From: Lachnospiraceae bacterium
GTDB lineage: Bacteria; Bacillota; Clostridia; Lachnospirales; Lachnospiraceae
NCBI GenBank assembly: GCA_910574885.1
Contig: CAJTDD010000019.1
Span: 35,146-99,145, forward strand
Length of the DNA stretch: 64,000 nucleotides
Direction of reading: 5' to 3'
Part shown: positions 46,814 through 55,520 of the stretch, piece by piece
Layout of the letters: every line of letters begins with the position of its first letter
How positions within the stretch are numbered: position 1 is the first letter of the stretch
The notes under the pieces: generated by a model
What the model was told of the DNA's origin: nothing
What the model saw: the letters and a program-made list of their open reading frames with translations, nothing else
Database searches by the model: none
Made by a program: the position numbers and the translations under genes

Positions 46814-49105
46814 TTACTGCCCTATCAATCTGCTATGAACATAGGAAAGTATTCTCATCATCATAACCTGCCTGAATTTAACCGCAATCAGGAAAACCTT
46901 TTTAGCCTTCCCCAATTCCTTCAAAGACTTACTTTTTGTCCAATTTGGATATTTTTTTTCGTACCTTTTGATATACGCCTTAATATCTCTGCTGCTTTTA
47001 TTTGCCTTACACATCATAAGCGTTCCTCCATATAGGAGGTCAGGTACGGACTTCTCTCCTAACTCTTTCTGATATCTGTCTGCCAATGTCTCATTCAGTA
47101 CCTCAAAAGCCTTGAGCATATCACTTTCATCCATAGTTTTATTATTTGACAGCGAATCTGAACGCTGAAAGTAATAGTACATCGGTTCTTTCATATAATA
47201 AACAGAACCGCAGGCATCAATCGCCCTACATACAAAAGCTACATCTTCACACCTTCTAAATTCAGGGAACCTCACCTTATTTTCCCGGCAACCGGAAAGT
47301 CTATAAAATTTTCCGATTGCATGATTTCGTACAGAAACAATACATTCAGGAACACTTACAAATCCCCTTTCGCCGCTATACATAGAACGGGCAGTCTTAC
47401 GTTTTTTGCCATTTATAATGTAATAATCATAAATAACGCAATTCACATAATTTTCTGTAATAACATGATTGACCTTCTCCAATAATCTGCTATCTACCCA
47501 ATCATCGTTATCAATAAAAGTAATCCACTCCCCTTTTGCCATATCCATTCCAATATTGCGGGCATTTCCAGGACCAGTATTTTCTTTTGTACGGTAAATC
47601 GACATCCTAAGAGATGAACTGGTTGCATATTTAGAAATTTTCTCATAAGAACCGTCCGTTGAACAATCGTCCACGATAATTACTTCAAAATTCTTGTATG
47701 TCTGCTTTTCTAACGAGTCAAAGTATCTCTTCATAAAACGAAAAGAATTATACATTGGAGTTATGATGCTATATTTGGGGTCAGATGACTCACACCTCTT
47801 TTCATTCACTTTTGATATATCCTTAGATACTAACTCGCTTATGTCTACTACATAGAGTCCCCTATGTCCTTCAAACACAGAATCAAAGCAAATCCTATCA
47901 CCTTTATGGTTCCATCGCGGATGCAGATCGCACCTTGTATCATTATCGTATTTAAACGGTGAAAAAACTCTTGCAATCGTAGTATTTCTTTGTTTTCTTT
48001 CATCTCCATCCATCAAATTGATACTTGCAATCCTCGCTCTGTCCGGATAGGAATCTGTTACAATCAAGCTGCCATCTGGACTGTAACTTGGATGTCCGTC
48101 ATTAGAAAACTGTGGCCAACAATGCATATACTTTTGTGTTCTATCTTTCATCAGATAGTATCCCGGTCCTGTTTTCCTTTTATTTTCAAATGCAAGAATA
48201 GTACTGTTATTTTTCCAATAGCAATGGCTAACCATATCATCATCCGACAAAATATACATATCCGTACCGTCTACATTACAGGTAATTAACCTTGTATATT
48301 TTCTCTTACCGACAAGCCAGCGATACAACACTAGAAACCTTTTTCCATTCGGACTAAGCATAATATGATTTACCTTATGGACGCTTCCTCTTTCCTGCAT
48401 TTCAGCTCTTGGCTGGAATCTTGCAAAATCTTTGTATGTAAGAAGGGCTGTTATTTCTCCATTCCTGAGATCAACTTTCCATATCGCAGTTGCATCAGGA
48501 AGCGCACTCCCCTCTGTCTTTTCTGGTACATTAAAGTATCCATATCCCGGACAGAGATTATAGAGTCTACTAAAATCCAGGGTTAGTGCAAATTCCCCGT
48601 CCTGTGACACTGCATAAACCGGCGCTGGAATCACTTTTTCTTCCAGTGTTTCCAGTGTAAGAATCACAGAGCAATATCTCCCACTCCGATAGTCGTTATA
48701 CAAAATTCTGCTGCTGAAATCAGGTCCAAGCCACTGCAGCATAGAAGACTGCTGTACATTCCATGCCTTTGTATCTGCAATTTTCTTCACACGCTCCGGA
48801 TCGCCTTCTCTTTTCTCTGTATCAATGAGAAGTATATCCGCCTTCTCTTTTGGCGAGACATCCGACCACGTATTCTTCGCTCTCATGCAGAGCATAAAAC
48901 GATCTGTGCAATCCCATGGCGATTTATCATAATAGCCAAAGAAATACTCCAATGTCTGATCATTAGGAGAAATACGGATAATCTTTCCCTCTGAACTTAT
49001 TCTAGGTGAAATAATATACATCCCCACCTGAAAAAATCTTTTGACGATCTTTTTCACCATTGGAAATTTATTTAACTGATAATTAATCTTATGCTCCAAA
49101 CTCAT
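46814..49105 (-). CDS. Beta-propeller-like domain fused to family 2 glycosyltransferase
   Basis: Unusually large GT of 763 residues. Residues 1 to about 435 form a repeat-rich beta domain with WD40/TolB-like blades (ending in short stretches such as HPSYSPDGSLIVTDSYP and HPRWNHKGDRICFDS) and a conserved FFGYYDKSPWD near residue 55. From about residue 445 a standard GT2 domain begins (SIITPMYNSFRFM, IIVDDCSTDGSYEK, FIDNDDW). The C-terminus is basic. The propeller may bind the growing glycan or a protein partner; that is inference. Its codon use matches the locus. Confidence 0.85.
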   Translation of the reverse strand: MSLEHKINYQLNKFPMVKKIVKRFFQVGMYIISPRISSEGKIIRISPNDQTLEYFFGYYDKSPWDCTDRFMLCMRAKNTWSDVSPKEKADILLIDTEKREGDPERVKKIADTKAWNVQQSSMLQWLGPDFSSRILYNDYRSGRYCSVILTLETLEEKVIPAPVYAVSQDGEFALTLDFSRLYNLCPGYGYFNVPEKTEGSALPDATAIWKVDLRNGEITALLTYKDFARFQPRAEMQERGSVHKVNHIMLSPNGKRFLVLYRWLVGKRKYTRLITCNVDGTDMYILSDDDMVSHCYWKNNSTILAFENKRKTGPGYYLMKDRTQKYMHCWPQFSNDGHPSYSPDGSLIVTDSYPDRARIASINLMDGDERKQRNTTIARVFSPFKYDNDTRCDLHPRWNHKGDRICFDSVFEGHRGLYVVDISELVSKDISKVNEKRCESSDPKYSIITPMYNSFRFMKRYFDSLEKQTYKNFEVIIVDDCSTDGSYEKISKYATSSSLRMSIYRTKENTGPGNARNIGMDMAKGEWITFIDNDDWVDSRLLEKVNHVITENYVNCVIYDYYIINGKKRKTARSMYSGERGFVSVPECIVSVRNHAIGKFYRLSGCRENKVRFPEFRRCEDVAFVCRAIDACGSVYYMKEPMYYYFQRSDSLSNNKTMDESDMLKAFEVLNETLADRYQKELGEKSVPDLLYGGTLMMCKANKSSRDIKAYIKRYEKKYPNWTKSKSLKELGKAKKVFLIAVKFRQVMMMRILSYVHSRLIGQ

Positions 49106-49125
49106 GTTTTTGTTTCACTCCGCTC

Positions 49126-50100
49126 CTACAAATTCTCCCTATACCATGCAATTGCCTCATTCAATCCTCTGGCAAAATCATAATCTGGTTCATAACCAAG
49201 CATCTTACTTGCCTTACTGATATCCGCATTGCTGTGCCTGATATCCCCTGCTCGTTCCGGACCAAAACATGGCTCTATATCTTTGCCCAGAGCCTTTGCC
49301 AAAGAATAATATATATCGATCAGATATTCCCTTCCACCATAGGCAATATTATATGCCTCTCCCGCGGCTTCATGAGGAGCAAGGCAGGCTTTCAAATTTG
49401 CTTCAACTACGTTTTCAATGTATGTAAAATCACGGCTTTGCCTACCATCTCCATTGATCGTCGGTCGTTCATTATTTAAAAGCTGCCTAATAAACTTAGG
49501 AATTACAGCTGCATATGCACCATCCGGATTCTGCCTGCGGCCAAATACATTGAAATAACGTAAACCATAAGTATCAAGACCGTAATGTCTAGTATATTGT
49601 TTTGCCCACTCTTCATCACACCTCTTAGTCAAGGCATAAGGCGAGAGTAGATTTCCCTCTCTGCCCTCTCTTTTCGGAAGGTCTGGCTCGTCACCATAGA
49701 CAGAAGAACTGGAAGCATACACAAATTTCTTTACTTTATTCTGCCTCGCCGCTTCCATCATATTAAGCGTACCCTGAATATTATTAGCACAATAAAATAA
49801 TGGCATTTCTATGGAACGCGGTACACTTCCCCACGCTGCCTGATTCAACACATAGTCCACCCCTTCACAGGCTTTCATACAAGTGTCCAACTCCCTGATA
49901 TCCCCTTTGATAAATGTATAGTCAGGATTATTTAGAAACACCTCTATATTTTCCTGTTTTCCTGAAGACAAATTATCAAGACATCTCACTTTATATCCTA
50001 AATTCAAAATTGCATCACACAAATTAAAACCGATAAACCCGGCTCCACCCGTCACTAAAAATACAGTTCCCTTTGGAAACCTTACATTCTGATATCCCAT
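49126..50100 (-). CDS. UDP-N-acetylhexosamine 4-epimerase-like SDR (WbpP/TviC type)
   Basis: Extended short-chain dehydrogenase of 324 residues. The NAD motif is TGGAGFIGFNL, the catalytic YxxxK is in SPYALTKRCDEEW with the upstream Ser in ASSSSVYGD. It resembles WbpP/TviC enzymes that interconvert UDP-GlcNAc(A) and UDP-GalNAc(A). Its start overlaps the stop of the sugar dehydrogenase gene, which supports joint synthesis of UDP-GalNAc uronic acid. Confidence 0.88.
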   Translation of the reverse strand: MGYQNVRFPKGTVFLVTGGAGFIGFNLCDAILNLGYKVRCLDNLSSGKQENIEVFLNNPDYTFIKGDIRELDTCMKACEGVDYVLNQAAWGSVPRSIEMPLFYCANNIQGTLNMMEAARQNKVKKFVYASSSSVYGDEPDLPKREGREGNLLSPYALTKRCDEEWAKQYTRHYGLDTYGLRYFNVFGRRQNPDGAYAAVIPKFIRQLLNNERPTINGDGRQSRDFTYIENVVEANLKACLAPHEAAGEAYNIAYGGREYLIDIYYSLAKALGKDIEPCFGPERAGDIRHSNADISKASKMLGYEPDYDFARGLNEAIAWYRENL

Positions 50101-51419
50101 TACAACCTCCAGTAACTATATCCCACTGCCTCATATTCTTGGCGATCCAGCATTCCTTTCAAATCTAGCAAAACCTTTTTTCCTTCACCAAACAGAGCTT
50201 CCATTTGCCCCACTGTCATACCCAAAAACTCTGTATGGGCGACTGCAAGCACTACGGCATCCATATCTTTGATCGTATCAATGTCTGCAAAATCAATACC
50301 ATAAAGCCTTTTTGCTTCTGCCGCATCTGCCATGGGATCGGCGACTTGTGGTTTTATTCCATATTCATATAATTCTTTTACAATATCTATAATTCTTGTA
50401 TTCCTGGTGTCTGGGCAATTTTCTTTAAAGGTGAAGCCAAGTATGGCAACTTTTGCGCCTTTTACTGCTTTATCTGCTTTAATTAAACTCTTTACCACAT
50501 TTTCTGCCACATACCTGCCCATATCATCATTAATACGGCGTCCAGACAGGATAATCTGGCTATGATATCCGAGTTCTTCGGCTTTATAAGTCAGATAATA
50601 AGGATCAACGCCAATGCAGTGACCGCCTACCAGACCAGGATAAAAATTCAGAAAATTCCACTTTGTCCCCGCCGCTTTCAGCACAGACTGGGTATCAATT
50701 CCCATCCTGTTAAAGATGATGGAAAGCTCATTCATAAACGCAATATTGATATCTCGCTGGCTATTTTCAATAACTTTTGCCGCTTCTGCCACTTTAATAC
50801 TTTCTGCCCGGTGAACCCCTGCGTCTACGACAATCTCATACACTTTTGCAATCGTATCTAAAGATTCCTCATCCATACCAGATACAACTTTTGTAATCGT
50901 AGACAGTTTATGTAGTTTATCACCAGGATTAATTCTCTCCGGTGAATAACCGATTTTAAAATCCACACCACATTTGAAACCTGACTCTTTTTCCAGAATC
51001 GGTACACAGATATCCTCCGTCACTCCAGGATATACCGTAGATTCAAACACAACAATAGAGCCTTTTGTCAGGTTTTTACCAAGAATTCTTGCTGCGTTCT
51101 CAACCGGAGTTAAATCCGGAGTATGGTCGTCATGAACCGGAGTCGGAACAGCTACGATATGGAATTTTGCGTGCTTTAAATCTTCTTCATTAGAAGTAAA
51201 TATGACGGTAGTACTCCGAATCACATCGTCTCCAACTTCATTTGTAGGATCGATTCCTGATTTGTAAACTTCAATTTTCGCCGTGTTCAAATCAAATCCG
51301 ATAACCTTCACTCCCCGTCTGGCAAATTCTACGGCAATTGGCATACCTACATAGCCAAGACCTATAAGGGAAATAAATTCGTCCCTGTTCTTTATTTTCG
51401 TATATAAATCAGTAACCAT
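50100..51419 (-). CDS. UDP-N-acetylhexosamine 6-dehydrogenase (WbpO/TviB type)
   Basis: NAD-dependent nucleotide-sugar dehydrogenase of about 439 residues that oxidises C6 to a uronic acid. It has [18 protein letters not shown] for NAD binding and the catalytic Cys in [12 protein letters not shown], with the C-terminal UDP-binding domain starting [17 protein letters not shown]. Belongs to the UDP-GlcNAc/ManNAc subgroup rather than UDP-glucose dehydrogenases. The ATG at 51419 follows GGAGG closely; an in-frame start at 51434 overlaps the previous gene. Confidence 0.92.
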   Translation of the reverse strand: MVTDLYTKIKNRDEFISLIGLGYVGMPIAVEFARRGVKVIGFDLNTAKIEVYKSGIDPTNEVGDDVIRSTTVIFTSNEEDLKHAKFHIVAVPTPVHDDHTPDLTPVENAARILGKNLTKGSIVVFESTVYPGVTEDICVPILEKESGFKCGVDFKIGYSPERINPGDKLHKLSTITKVVSGMDEESLDTIAKVYEIVVDAGVHRAESIKVAEAAKVIENSQRDINIAFMNELSIIFNRMGIDTQSVLKAAGTKWNFLNFYPGLVGGHCIGVDPYYLTYKAEELGYHSQIILSGRRINDDMGRYVAENVVKSLIKADKAVKGAKVAILGFTFKENCPDTRNTRIIDIVKELYEYGIKPQVADPMADAAEAKRLYGIDFADIDTIKDMDAVVLAVAHTEFLGMTVGQMEALFGEGKKVLLDLKGMLDRQEYEAVGYSYWRL

Positions 51420-51430
51420 TTTTTCCTCCG

Positions 51431-52450
51431 TCATTTTAATAGACCCGAAAAGTATCCGGCTCCATACGAAACATGAAGCAAAAGGAATAGGAACGGCATT
51501 TCCATTTTTTCATTCCCCTTTGCCCCAATTCTAATTCCAAAGATAAACCCACACATAAGGTGAAGTAACGCTGCAAAAATACCCATTACCCGTAATGGTT
51601 TCTTATAAATACCACCTAAACCAGTAACTATTAGAAAATTGACAAAAGCAAACGGAACTAAGTGTCTAATGGACAGGCCCATTCCATCCTCTTTTAGCAA
51701 AACCATATTCCACATTCCATTTTGGAATGCCTGCTTTGCCATTTTCCGCATCGTGTTCCTTGCATAGTAAGTACATTTTATCTGGGGATTAAAATAGAAC
51801 TTTCCTCCAGTCTTTTTTATCCTCGAATGCATCTCCAAATCCTGGTTCCTTATATATTTTTCGTTAAAATATCCTACTTCTTCAAAAACTTTTTTCTTAT
51901 ATAGCCCATATACTGCCGTGTCTGCATACCCTGCCGTATCTGACACTCTGAAACTGGAATTTCCGACACCAAACGGAGAGGACAGGATCTTAGATATCGT
52001 ATCATTATTTCCACTTAGAGTCTTGGTAATTAGTTTTCCTCCTACACATGAAGCGTTCGTTTTTAACATTGTTTTCATACTCATCATTAAAAAATCGGCA
52101 TCTGCCCTGGCATGTGCATCAATCCTAACTACATAATCTCCTCTTGACGCTTTTATACCTATATTCCATCCTGACGCAAGGATTTGTTTGGGATTATTAA
52201 GTACCGTTATGGAAAATACCTCAGTCTGATATTGCCTTTTTATCTGTGTCACTATCTTTAAAGTGTCGTCTGTAGAATTCCCATCAACAATAATAATTTC
52301 ATACTTATTTTTAGGATATGTTTGGTCAATTAATGATTTTAAAGCTAATTCCACGTATTCCTGTTCGTTTTTTGTCACCAGCAAAGCAGATATAAACGGC
52401 AAATCTGCTTCATACTCTTGTTCCTTTATTTTCTCTACTTTTTCTCGCAT
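51431..52450 (-). CDS. Glycosyltransferase family 2 (ExoA-like), membrane-associated
   Basis: GT-A enzyme of about 339 residues with [31 protein letters not shown] and the acidic [10 protein letters not shown] site. The C-terminus has two or three hydrophobic segments (about residues 270-335), so it is membrane-bound, like ExoA-type enzymes that act early in repeat-unit assembly. I choose the ATG at 52450, after the upstream stop, with GAGG 11 bases before it. Confidence 0.88.
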   Translation of the reverse strand: MREKVEKIKEQEYEADLPFISALLVTKNEQEYVELALKSLIDQTYPKNKYEIIIVDGNSTDDTLKIVTQIKRQYQTEVFSITVLNNPKQILASGWNIGIKASRGDYVVRIDAHARADADFLMMSMKTMLKTNASCVGGKLITKTLSGNNDTISKILSSPFGVGNSSFRVSDTAGYADTAVYGLYKKKVFEEVGYFNEKYIRNQDLEMHSRIKKTGGKFYFNPQIKCTYYARNTMRKMAKQAFQNGMWNMVLLKEDGMGLSIRHLVPFAFVNFLIVTGLGGIYKKPLRVMGIFAALLHLMCGFIFGIRIGAKGNEKMEMPFLFLLLHVSYGAGYFSGLLK

Positions 52451-52458
52451 CTTCCCAT

Positions 52459-53142
52459 TTACCTCACTACCGCCAGGACAGTTCTGAACATCGTCCATAC
52501 TTCTCTAAATACCGAAAATTTTCTGAGACTTTCAAGGTTATACTCCATCTTAGCCGGAAGAATCTCTTCCATATATACTTTATCTACATCATCCGCTTCT
52601 TCCAGAAGCCCTGCCTCCTTTCTATAAAGGATACTTGCTTCCGAGGTAATACCGGCAGGCAATAATAGAGTTGCCCTCATTTCCCTCGTATACTTCTTTA
52701 CATACTTGACTGCTTCAGGCCGTGTCCCCACAAAACTCATATTTCCTTCAAGCACATCAAAAACCTGTGGGAGCTCGTCTAACCTATATTTTCTAAGAAA
52801 AGCACCTGTCGGCGTTATCCTCTTATCTTCCGACACTGTTACTGCAGAACCAATCTTATCTGCATCTGCTACCATTGTACGAAATTTATGTATTCTAAAT
52901 TTTTTGCCGTAAGCTGTCACCCGTTCCTGCCGGTAGAATATTCCTCCCGGGGACTCCCTGGCAATTATGATTCCAATGATAATCATCGGAATTACCGTTA
53001 CCAATAAAACTCCCGTAGCGGCGGTAAAATCAAATATTCGTTTTACCTTTAATGCTATTTTTTTCTTCAAAAGGATATTGTAATATTCCCTCACTTCATC
53101 ACATTGCATAAACTTAGGAAGTTCTTCCCACTTTCGTATCAT
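52459..53142 (-). CDS. Undecaprenyl-phosphate sugar-1-phosphate transferase (priming enzyme)
   Basis: Bacterial sugar transferase of 227 residues that starts repeat-unit assembly by moving a sugar phosphate to undecaprenyl phosphate. One membrane helix (about residues 38-62) precedes the conserved GGIFYRQERVTAYGKKFRIHKFRTM, the RKYRLDELPQ motif and FVGTRPEA. It is a short monotopic form as in PglC/WcaJ-C. It follows an aminotransferase gene, the order seen in bacillosamine-type loci. Confidence 0.93.
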   Translation of the reverse strand: MIRKWEELPKFMQCDEVREYYNILLKKKIALKVKRIFDFTAATGVLLVTVIPMIIIGIIIARESPGGIFYRQERVTAYGKKFRIHKFRTMVADADKIGSAVTVSEDKRITPTGAFLRKYRLDELPQVFDVLEGNMSFVGTRPEAVKYVKKYTREMRATLLLPAGITSEASILYRKEAGLLEEADDVDKVYMEEILPAKMEYNLESLRKFSVFREVWTMFRTVLAVVR

Positions 53143-53176
53143 ATATCACCACAACTTCAAATATAAACGCCGTATG

Positions 53177-54397
53177 TCAACGGCATGCGTATACTGCCTC
53201 TTTATATTTTTCTATTACATAGTCTACTTCGTTATCAGTCAGTTTTGTGTGCAGAGGAAGCGTAATTTCATCAACAAACTGTGAATATGCATTCGGAAAA
53301 TCTTTTATTTGAAACCCCATATTTTTATAAGCCGTCATCATTGGCAACGGTTTGTAATGCACATTCGTAGCAATCCCTTCTTCTGCCATCTTCATAATAA
53401 TTTTCTGTCTTTGCTCCGAGGAAGTATGCAAAACTCTTGTTATATATAGATGACCCGAGCTTTGCCAGTCAACCGTTCCTCCTCCTTCTTCCTCGTAATG
53501 CGGCAGGCTCTTGATTCCTAATGGCTGAAATGCCTCATCATATCTTTCAATAATCTCTTTTCTTCTGGCAAGTATTCCTTCATATCGCTCAAGCTGCGCC
53601 AATCCGATTCCAGCCATAATATCTGTCATATTGCACTTATACCATGGACCCACAACATCATATTCCCATGATCCAGGCTGTGTCTTGAGCAAAGCATCTT
53701 TTGACTGACCATGCAGGCTATATAACTGCGCCTGCTGATATAATTTCTCATCGTCAAAACCTGGGATACTTTTCCATGTCAATGCACCCCCTTCCGCTGT
53801 TGATATGTTCTTCACAGCATGAAAACTAAACGAAGTCATATCTGCAATCTCTCCTATCCTCCGCCCATGCCAGGATGCGCCAAATGCATGAGCCGCATCT
53901 GCACAAATTGCAATACGCCCAATTGCTTCCTGAATTTGATTGGCTGGTCTGAATAAAGATTTTTTCTTTTCCACTATAGAAAAAATACGGTCATAATCAC
54001 AAGGAATACCACCAAGATCCACAGGAATAATCACTTTCGTCTTTTCATTGATGGCATTCGCCATCGCATCATAGTCCATTTCTATAGAATCTTTTTGCGA
54101 GTCAATCAGAACCAGTTTCGCACCCACATGACATACCACGGAAGCTGAAGCCGTATATGTATACGCCGGGACCAGTATCTCGTCGCCATCTCTGACACCA
54201 AGCAACCTTAATGCCATTTCTGCGCAAGCTGTCTGCGAGTTCAGGCATATTGCTTTATTTGTATGACAATATCCAGCTATTTTCTTTTCAAACTCTTTTG
54301 TCTTTGGTCCAGTAGTAATCCACCCAGAGCGTATCACCTCCGCCACAGCTTGTACTTCTGCCTCCGACATATCAGGCGGCGAAAATAATATCTTCAT
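53177..54397 (-). CDS. DegT/DnrJ/EryC1/StrS-type sugar aminotransferase
   Basis: PLP-dependent aminotransferase of 406 residues that aminates a 4-keto (or 3-keto) nucleotide sugar. It has ICLNSQTACAEMAL, the ADAAHAFGASWHG motif and the PLP-lysine in SFSFHAVKNISTAEGGAL. No 4,6-dehydratase or N-acetyltransferase gene is in the locus, so its keto-sugar substrate must come from a gene elsewhere. First structural gene after the antiterminator, with a 104-base gap between them. Confidence 0.93.
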   Translation of the reverse strand: MKILFSPPDMSEAEVQAVAEVIRSGWITTGPKTKEFEKKIAGYCHTNKAICLNSQTACAEMALRLLGVRDGDEILVPAYTYTASASVVCHVGAKLVLIDSQKDSIEMDYDAMANAINEKTKVIIPVDLGGIPCDYDRIFSIVEKKKSLFRPANQIQEAIGRIAICADAAHAFGASWHGRRIGEIADMTSFSFHAVKNISTAEGGALTWKSIPGFDDEKLYQQAQLYSLHGQSKDALLKTQPGSWEYDVVGPWYKCNMTDIMAGIGLAQLERYEGILARRKEIIERYDEAFQPLGIKSLPHYEEEGGGTVDWQSSGHLYITRVLHTSSEQRQKIIMKMAEEGIATNVHYKPLPMMTAYKNMGFQIKDFPNAYSQFVDEITLPLHTKLTDNEVDYVIEKYKEAVYACR

Positions 54398-54501
54398 ACT
54401 TTTTTCCTTTCTATCGGTTTATCTTTTTTACTCCCCTCTTTTTCACAATCAGCCCCTTATTATCTACTTCTAGCAATATTTTCTCGATCTCACAACAGAT
54501 T

Positions 54502-55017
54502 TCAACACTTATCTACAATCTCCAACCCCGCCAGAATTCTCCCTGCCCCAAAGATTCCCGGAACTTTCAATCTGGCAAGCCGTTTATGCCTATCAATCTG
54601 ACAAATTCTCTCTTCCAATCCCCATAACGGACCTTCCGTAACATACGTAAGTCCATTTTTGATTACACCTTTCGACATGCCTAGATGATGATTCTCTCCA
54701 CACAAAGACGTCAGGAACCTTTCTTCATTTTTTCTTACATAAAGAATTGCTCCTTTCTCCTTTGACAGAACATCCATTACTGCACAACATCTCAACTCTT
54801 CTGTCAGCGCCGCTTCATCGTCGCTATCCAGAAACACATGTGCCGGAAACATTAACTGTCTTTCCAAATGCCACTCCCCCTGGAATCTCCGCATCCTGTC
54901 ATACGTAAAAACAAATGCTTCTTTCAAAGCTTCTTTTGACATATTTCGCTTACAGGTATCCAGAGTCTCCCATTCTTTTTGCTTTTTACAATGGAGCAGA
55001 TACCAAATAGCAATCAC
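54502..55017 (-). CDS. loaP: NusG-family antiterminator (LoaP-like)
   Basis: Specialised NusG paralogue of 171 residues. The NGN domain starts IWYLLHCKKQKEWE and contains the LMFPAHVFLD hydrophobic strand; the C-terminal KOW-like domain has VTEGPLWGLEERICQIDRHKRLARLKV. LoaP proteins promote readthrough of terminators in long polysaccharide or antibiotic operons in Firmicutes, and this is the first gene of such an operon. The start appears to be GTG at 55017, very close to GAAGGAA, so the exact start is uncertain. A hairpin ends 4 bases before it and may hide the ribosome-binding site. Confidence 0.85.
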   Translation of the reverse strand: MIAIWYLLHCKKQKEWETLDTCKRNMSKEALKEAFVFTYDRMRRFQGEWHLERQLMFPAHVFLDSDDEAALTEELRCCAVMDVLSKEKGAILYVRKNEERFLTSLCGENHHLGMSKGVIKNGLTYVTEGPLWGLEERICQIDRHKRLARLKVPGIFGAGRILAGLEIVDKC

Positions 55018-55021
55018 TTCC

Positions 55022-55046
55022 TTCGCAGAGTAAACTACTCTGCGAA
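55022..55046. repeat. 11-bp perfect hairpin before loaP
   Basis: TTCGCAGAGTA (55022-55032) and TACTCTGCGAA (55036-55046) with a 3-base loop, inside the loaP leader and abutting its start. It shares 29 of 31 bases with the second copy at 55247-55279. Could be the LoaP recognition hairpin, a translation control, or both. Confidence 0.75.
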
Positions 55047-55145
55047 ATTTTTAGATTATATTTAGGATATTTTTTCTGAAAACACACAAAAATTACAGAT
55101 AATACAGAAAAACAATTCATATAGTATGAATATAATTCACATATT

Positions 55146-55174
55146 ATTATACTCAACCATTTCAGTTATTGCAA
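55146..55174 (-). promoter_or_regulatory. Promoter of the polysaccharide operon
   Basis: On the minus strand TTGCAA (55169-55174) and a perfect TATAAT (55146-55151) are 17 bases apart. Transcription would start near 55139, giving a leader of about 120 bases before loaP. A hairpin followed by six T (55171-55200, minus strand) overlaps the -35 and would stop transcripts coming from further upstream. Confidence 0.8.
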
Positions 55175-55246
55175 AAAATCCCCCAAAAGCAATTTGGGTA
55201 TTGAATTATTTATCTTAGATAGTTATAATAGATATGCTATTTAAAA

Positions 55247-55279
55247 AAATTTCTTAGAGTAGTTTACTCTGCGAAATTT
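55247..55279. repeat. Second copy of the loaP-leader hairpin
   Basis: AAATTTC/GAAATTT outer arms and AGAGTA/TACTCT inner arms with a TT/GC internal mismatch. T-rich on both sides, so it can work as a terminator in either direction. It includes the stop codon of a short open frame on the minus strand (55264-55266). Confidence 0.7.
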
Positions 55280-55303
55280 TTTATTTTTCCAATCTTGACG
55301 AAA

Positions 55304-55336
55304 AAAGTACCGCAACCATTCTGATCACGGTACTTT
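55304..55336 (-). terminator. Intrinsic terminator-like hairpin
   Basis: AAAGTACCG (55304-55312) and CGGTACTTT (55328-55336) with a 15-base loop; on the minus strand the right arm runs into TTTTTT. It may end transcription of the island. Confidence 0.5.
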
Positions 55337-55424
55337 ATAAGCCTTCCGGTCTCTTTCATTACTAATCTATCATCTTTCGTTAGAACTTCCCAGCCTTCGC
55401 CGCTTCCTCGATCGAAACTGTCAT

Positions 55425-55440
55425 CCTTGATTTTATAGGG
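55425..55440 (+). repeat. Dispersed motif, copy 1
   Basis: CCTTGATTTTATAGGG, related to CCCTTGATTTTACTGGG at 60832-60848 and CCCTTGATTTTACTAGG at 63935-63951, all in the same orientation and all outside clear genes. It lies near the presumed left edge of the island. Confidence 0.6.
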
Positions 55441-55520
55441 TTTTAAGGGCTATTTGTGTGCTACTTGTGTGTAACGCACCTAAATTTTTATCAATTTTTG
55501 AACACTTACAGACACTTTCT

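Larger units (their letters stand above)
55264..55449 (-). pseudogene. Possible gene fragment, 61 codons, no start
   Basis: An open frame on the minus strand, bounded by TAG at 55450-55452, runs to a TAA at 55264 and reads like protein (for example GEGWEVLTKDDRLVMKETG, then RDQNGCGTFFVKIGK). It has no usable start codon, which suggests the 3' end of a gene cut by arrival of the island to its right. A hairpin AAAGTACCG/CGGTACTTT with a T tail (55304-55336) lies inside the frame and could instead be a simple terminator. Product not recognised. The rest of 55018-55520 holds the loaP leader and promoter, the two related hairpins and one copy of a dispersed motif. Confidence 0.35.

Noticed and set aside
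55461..55480. GTGTGCTACTTGTGTGTAAC repeat as a possible CRISPR or iteron array
   Set aside because: Only two imperfect 8-9 base units; too short to be an array.
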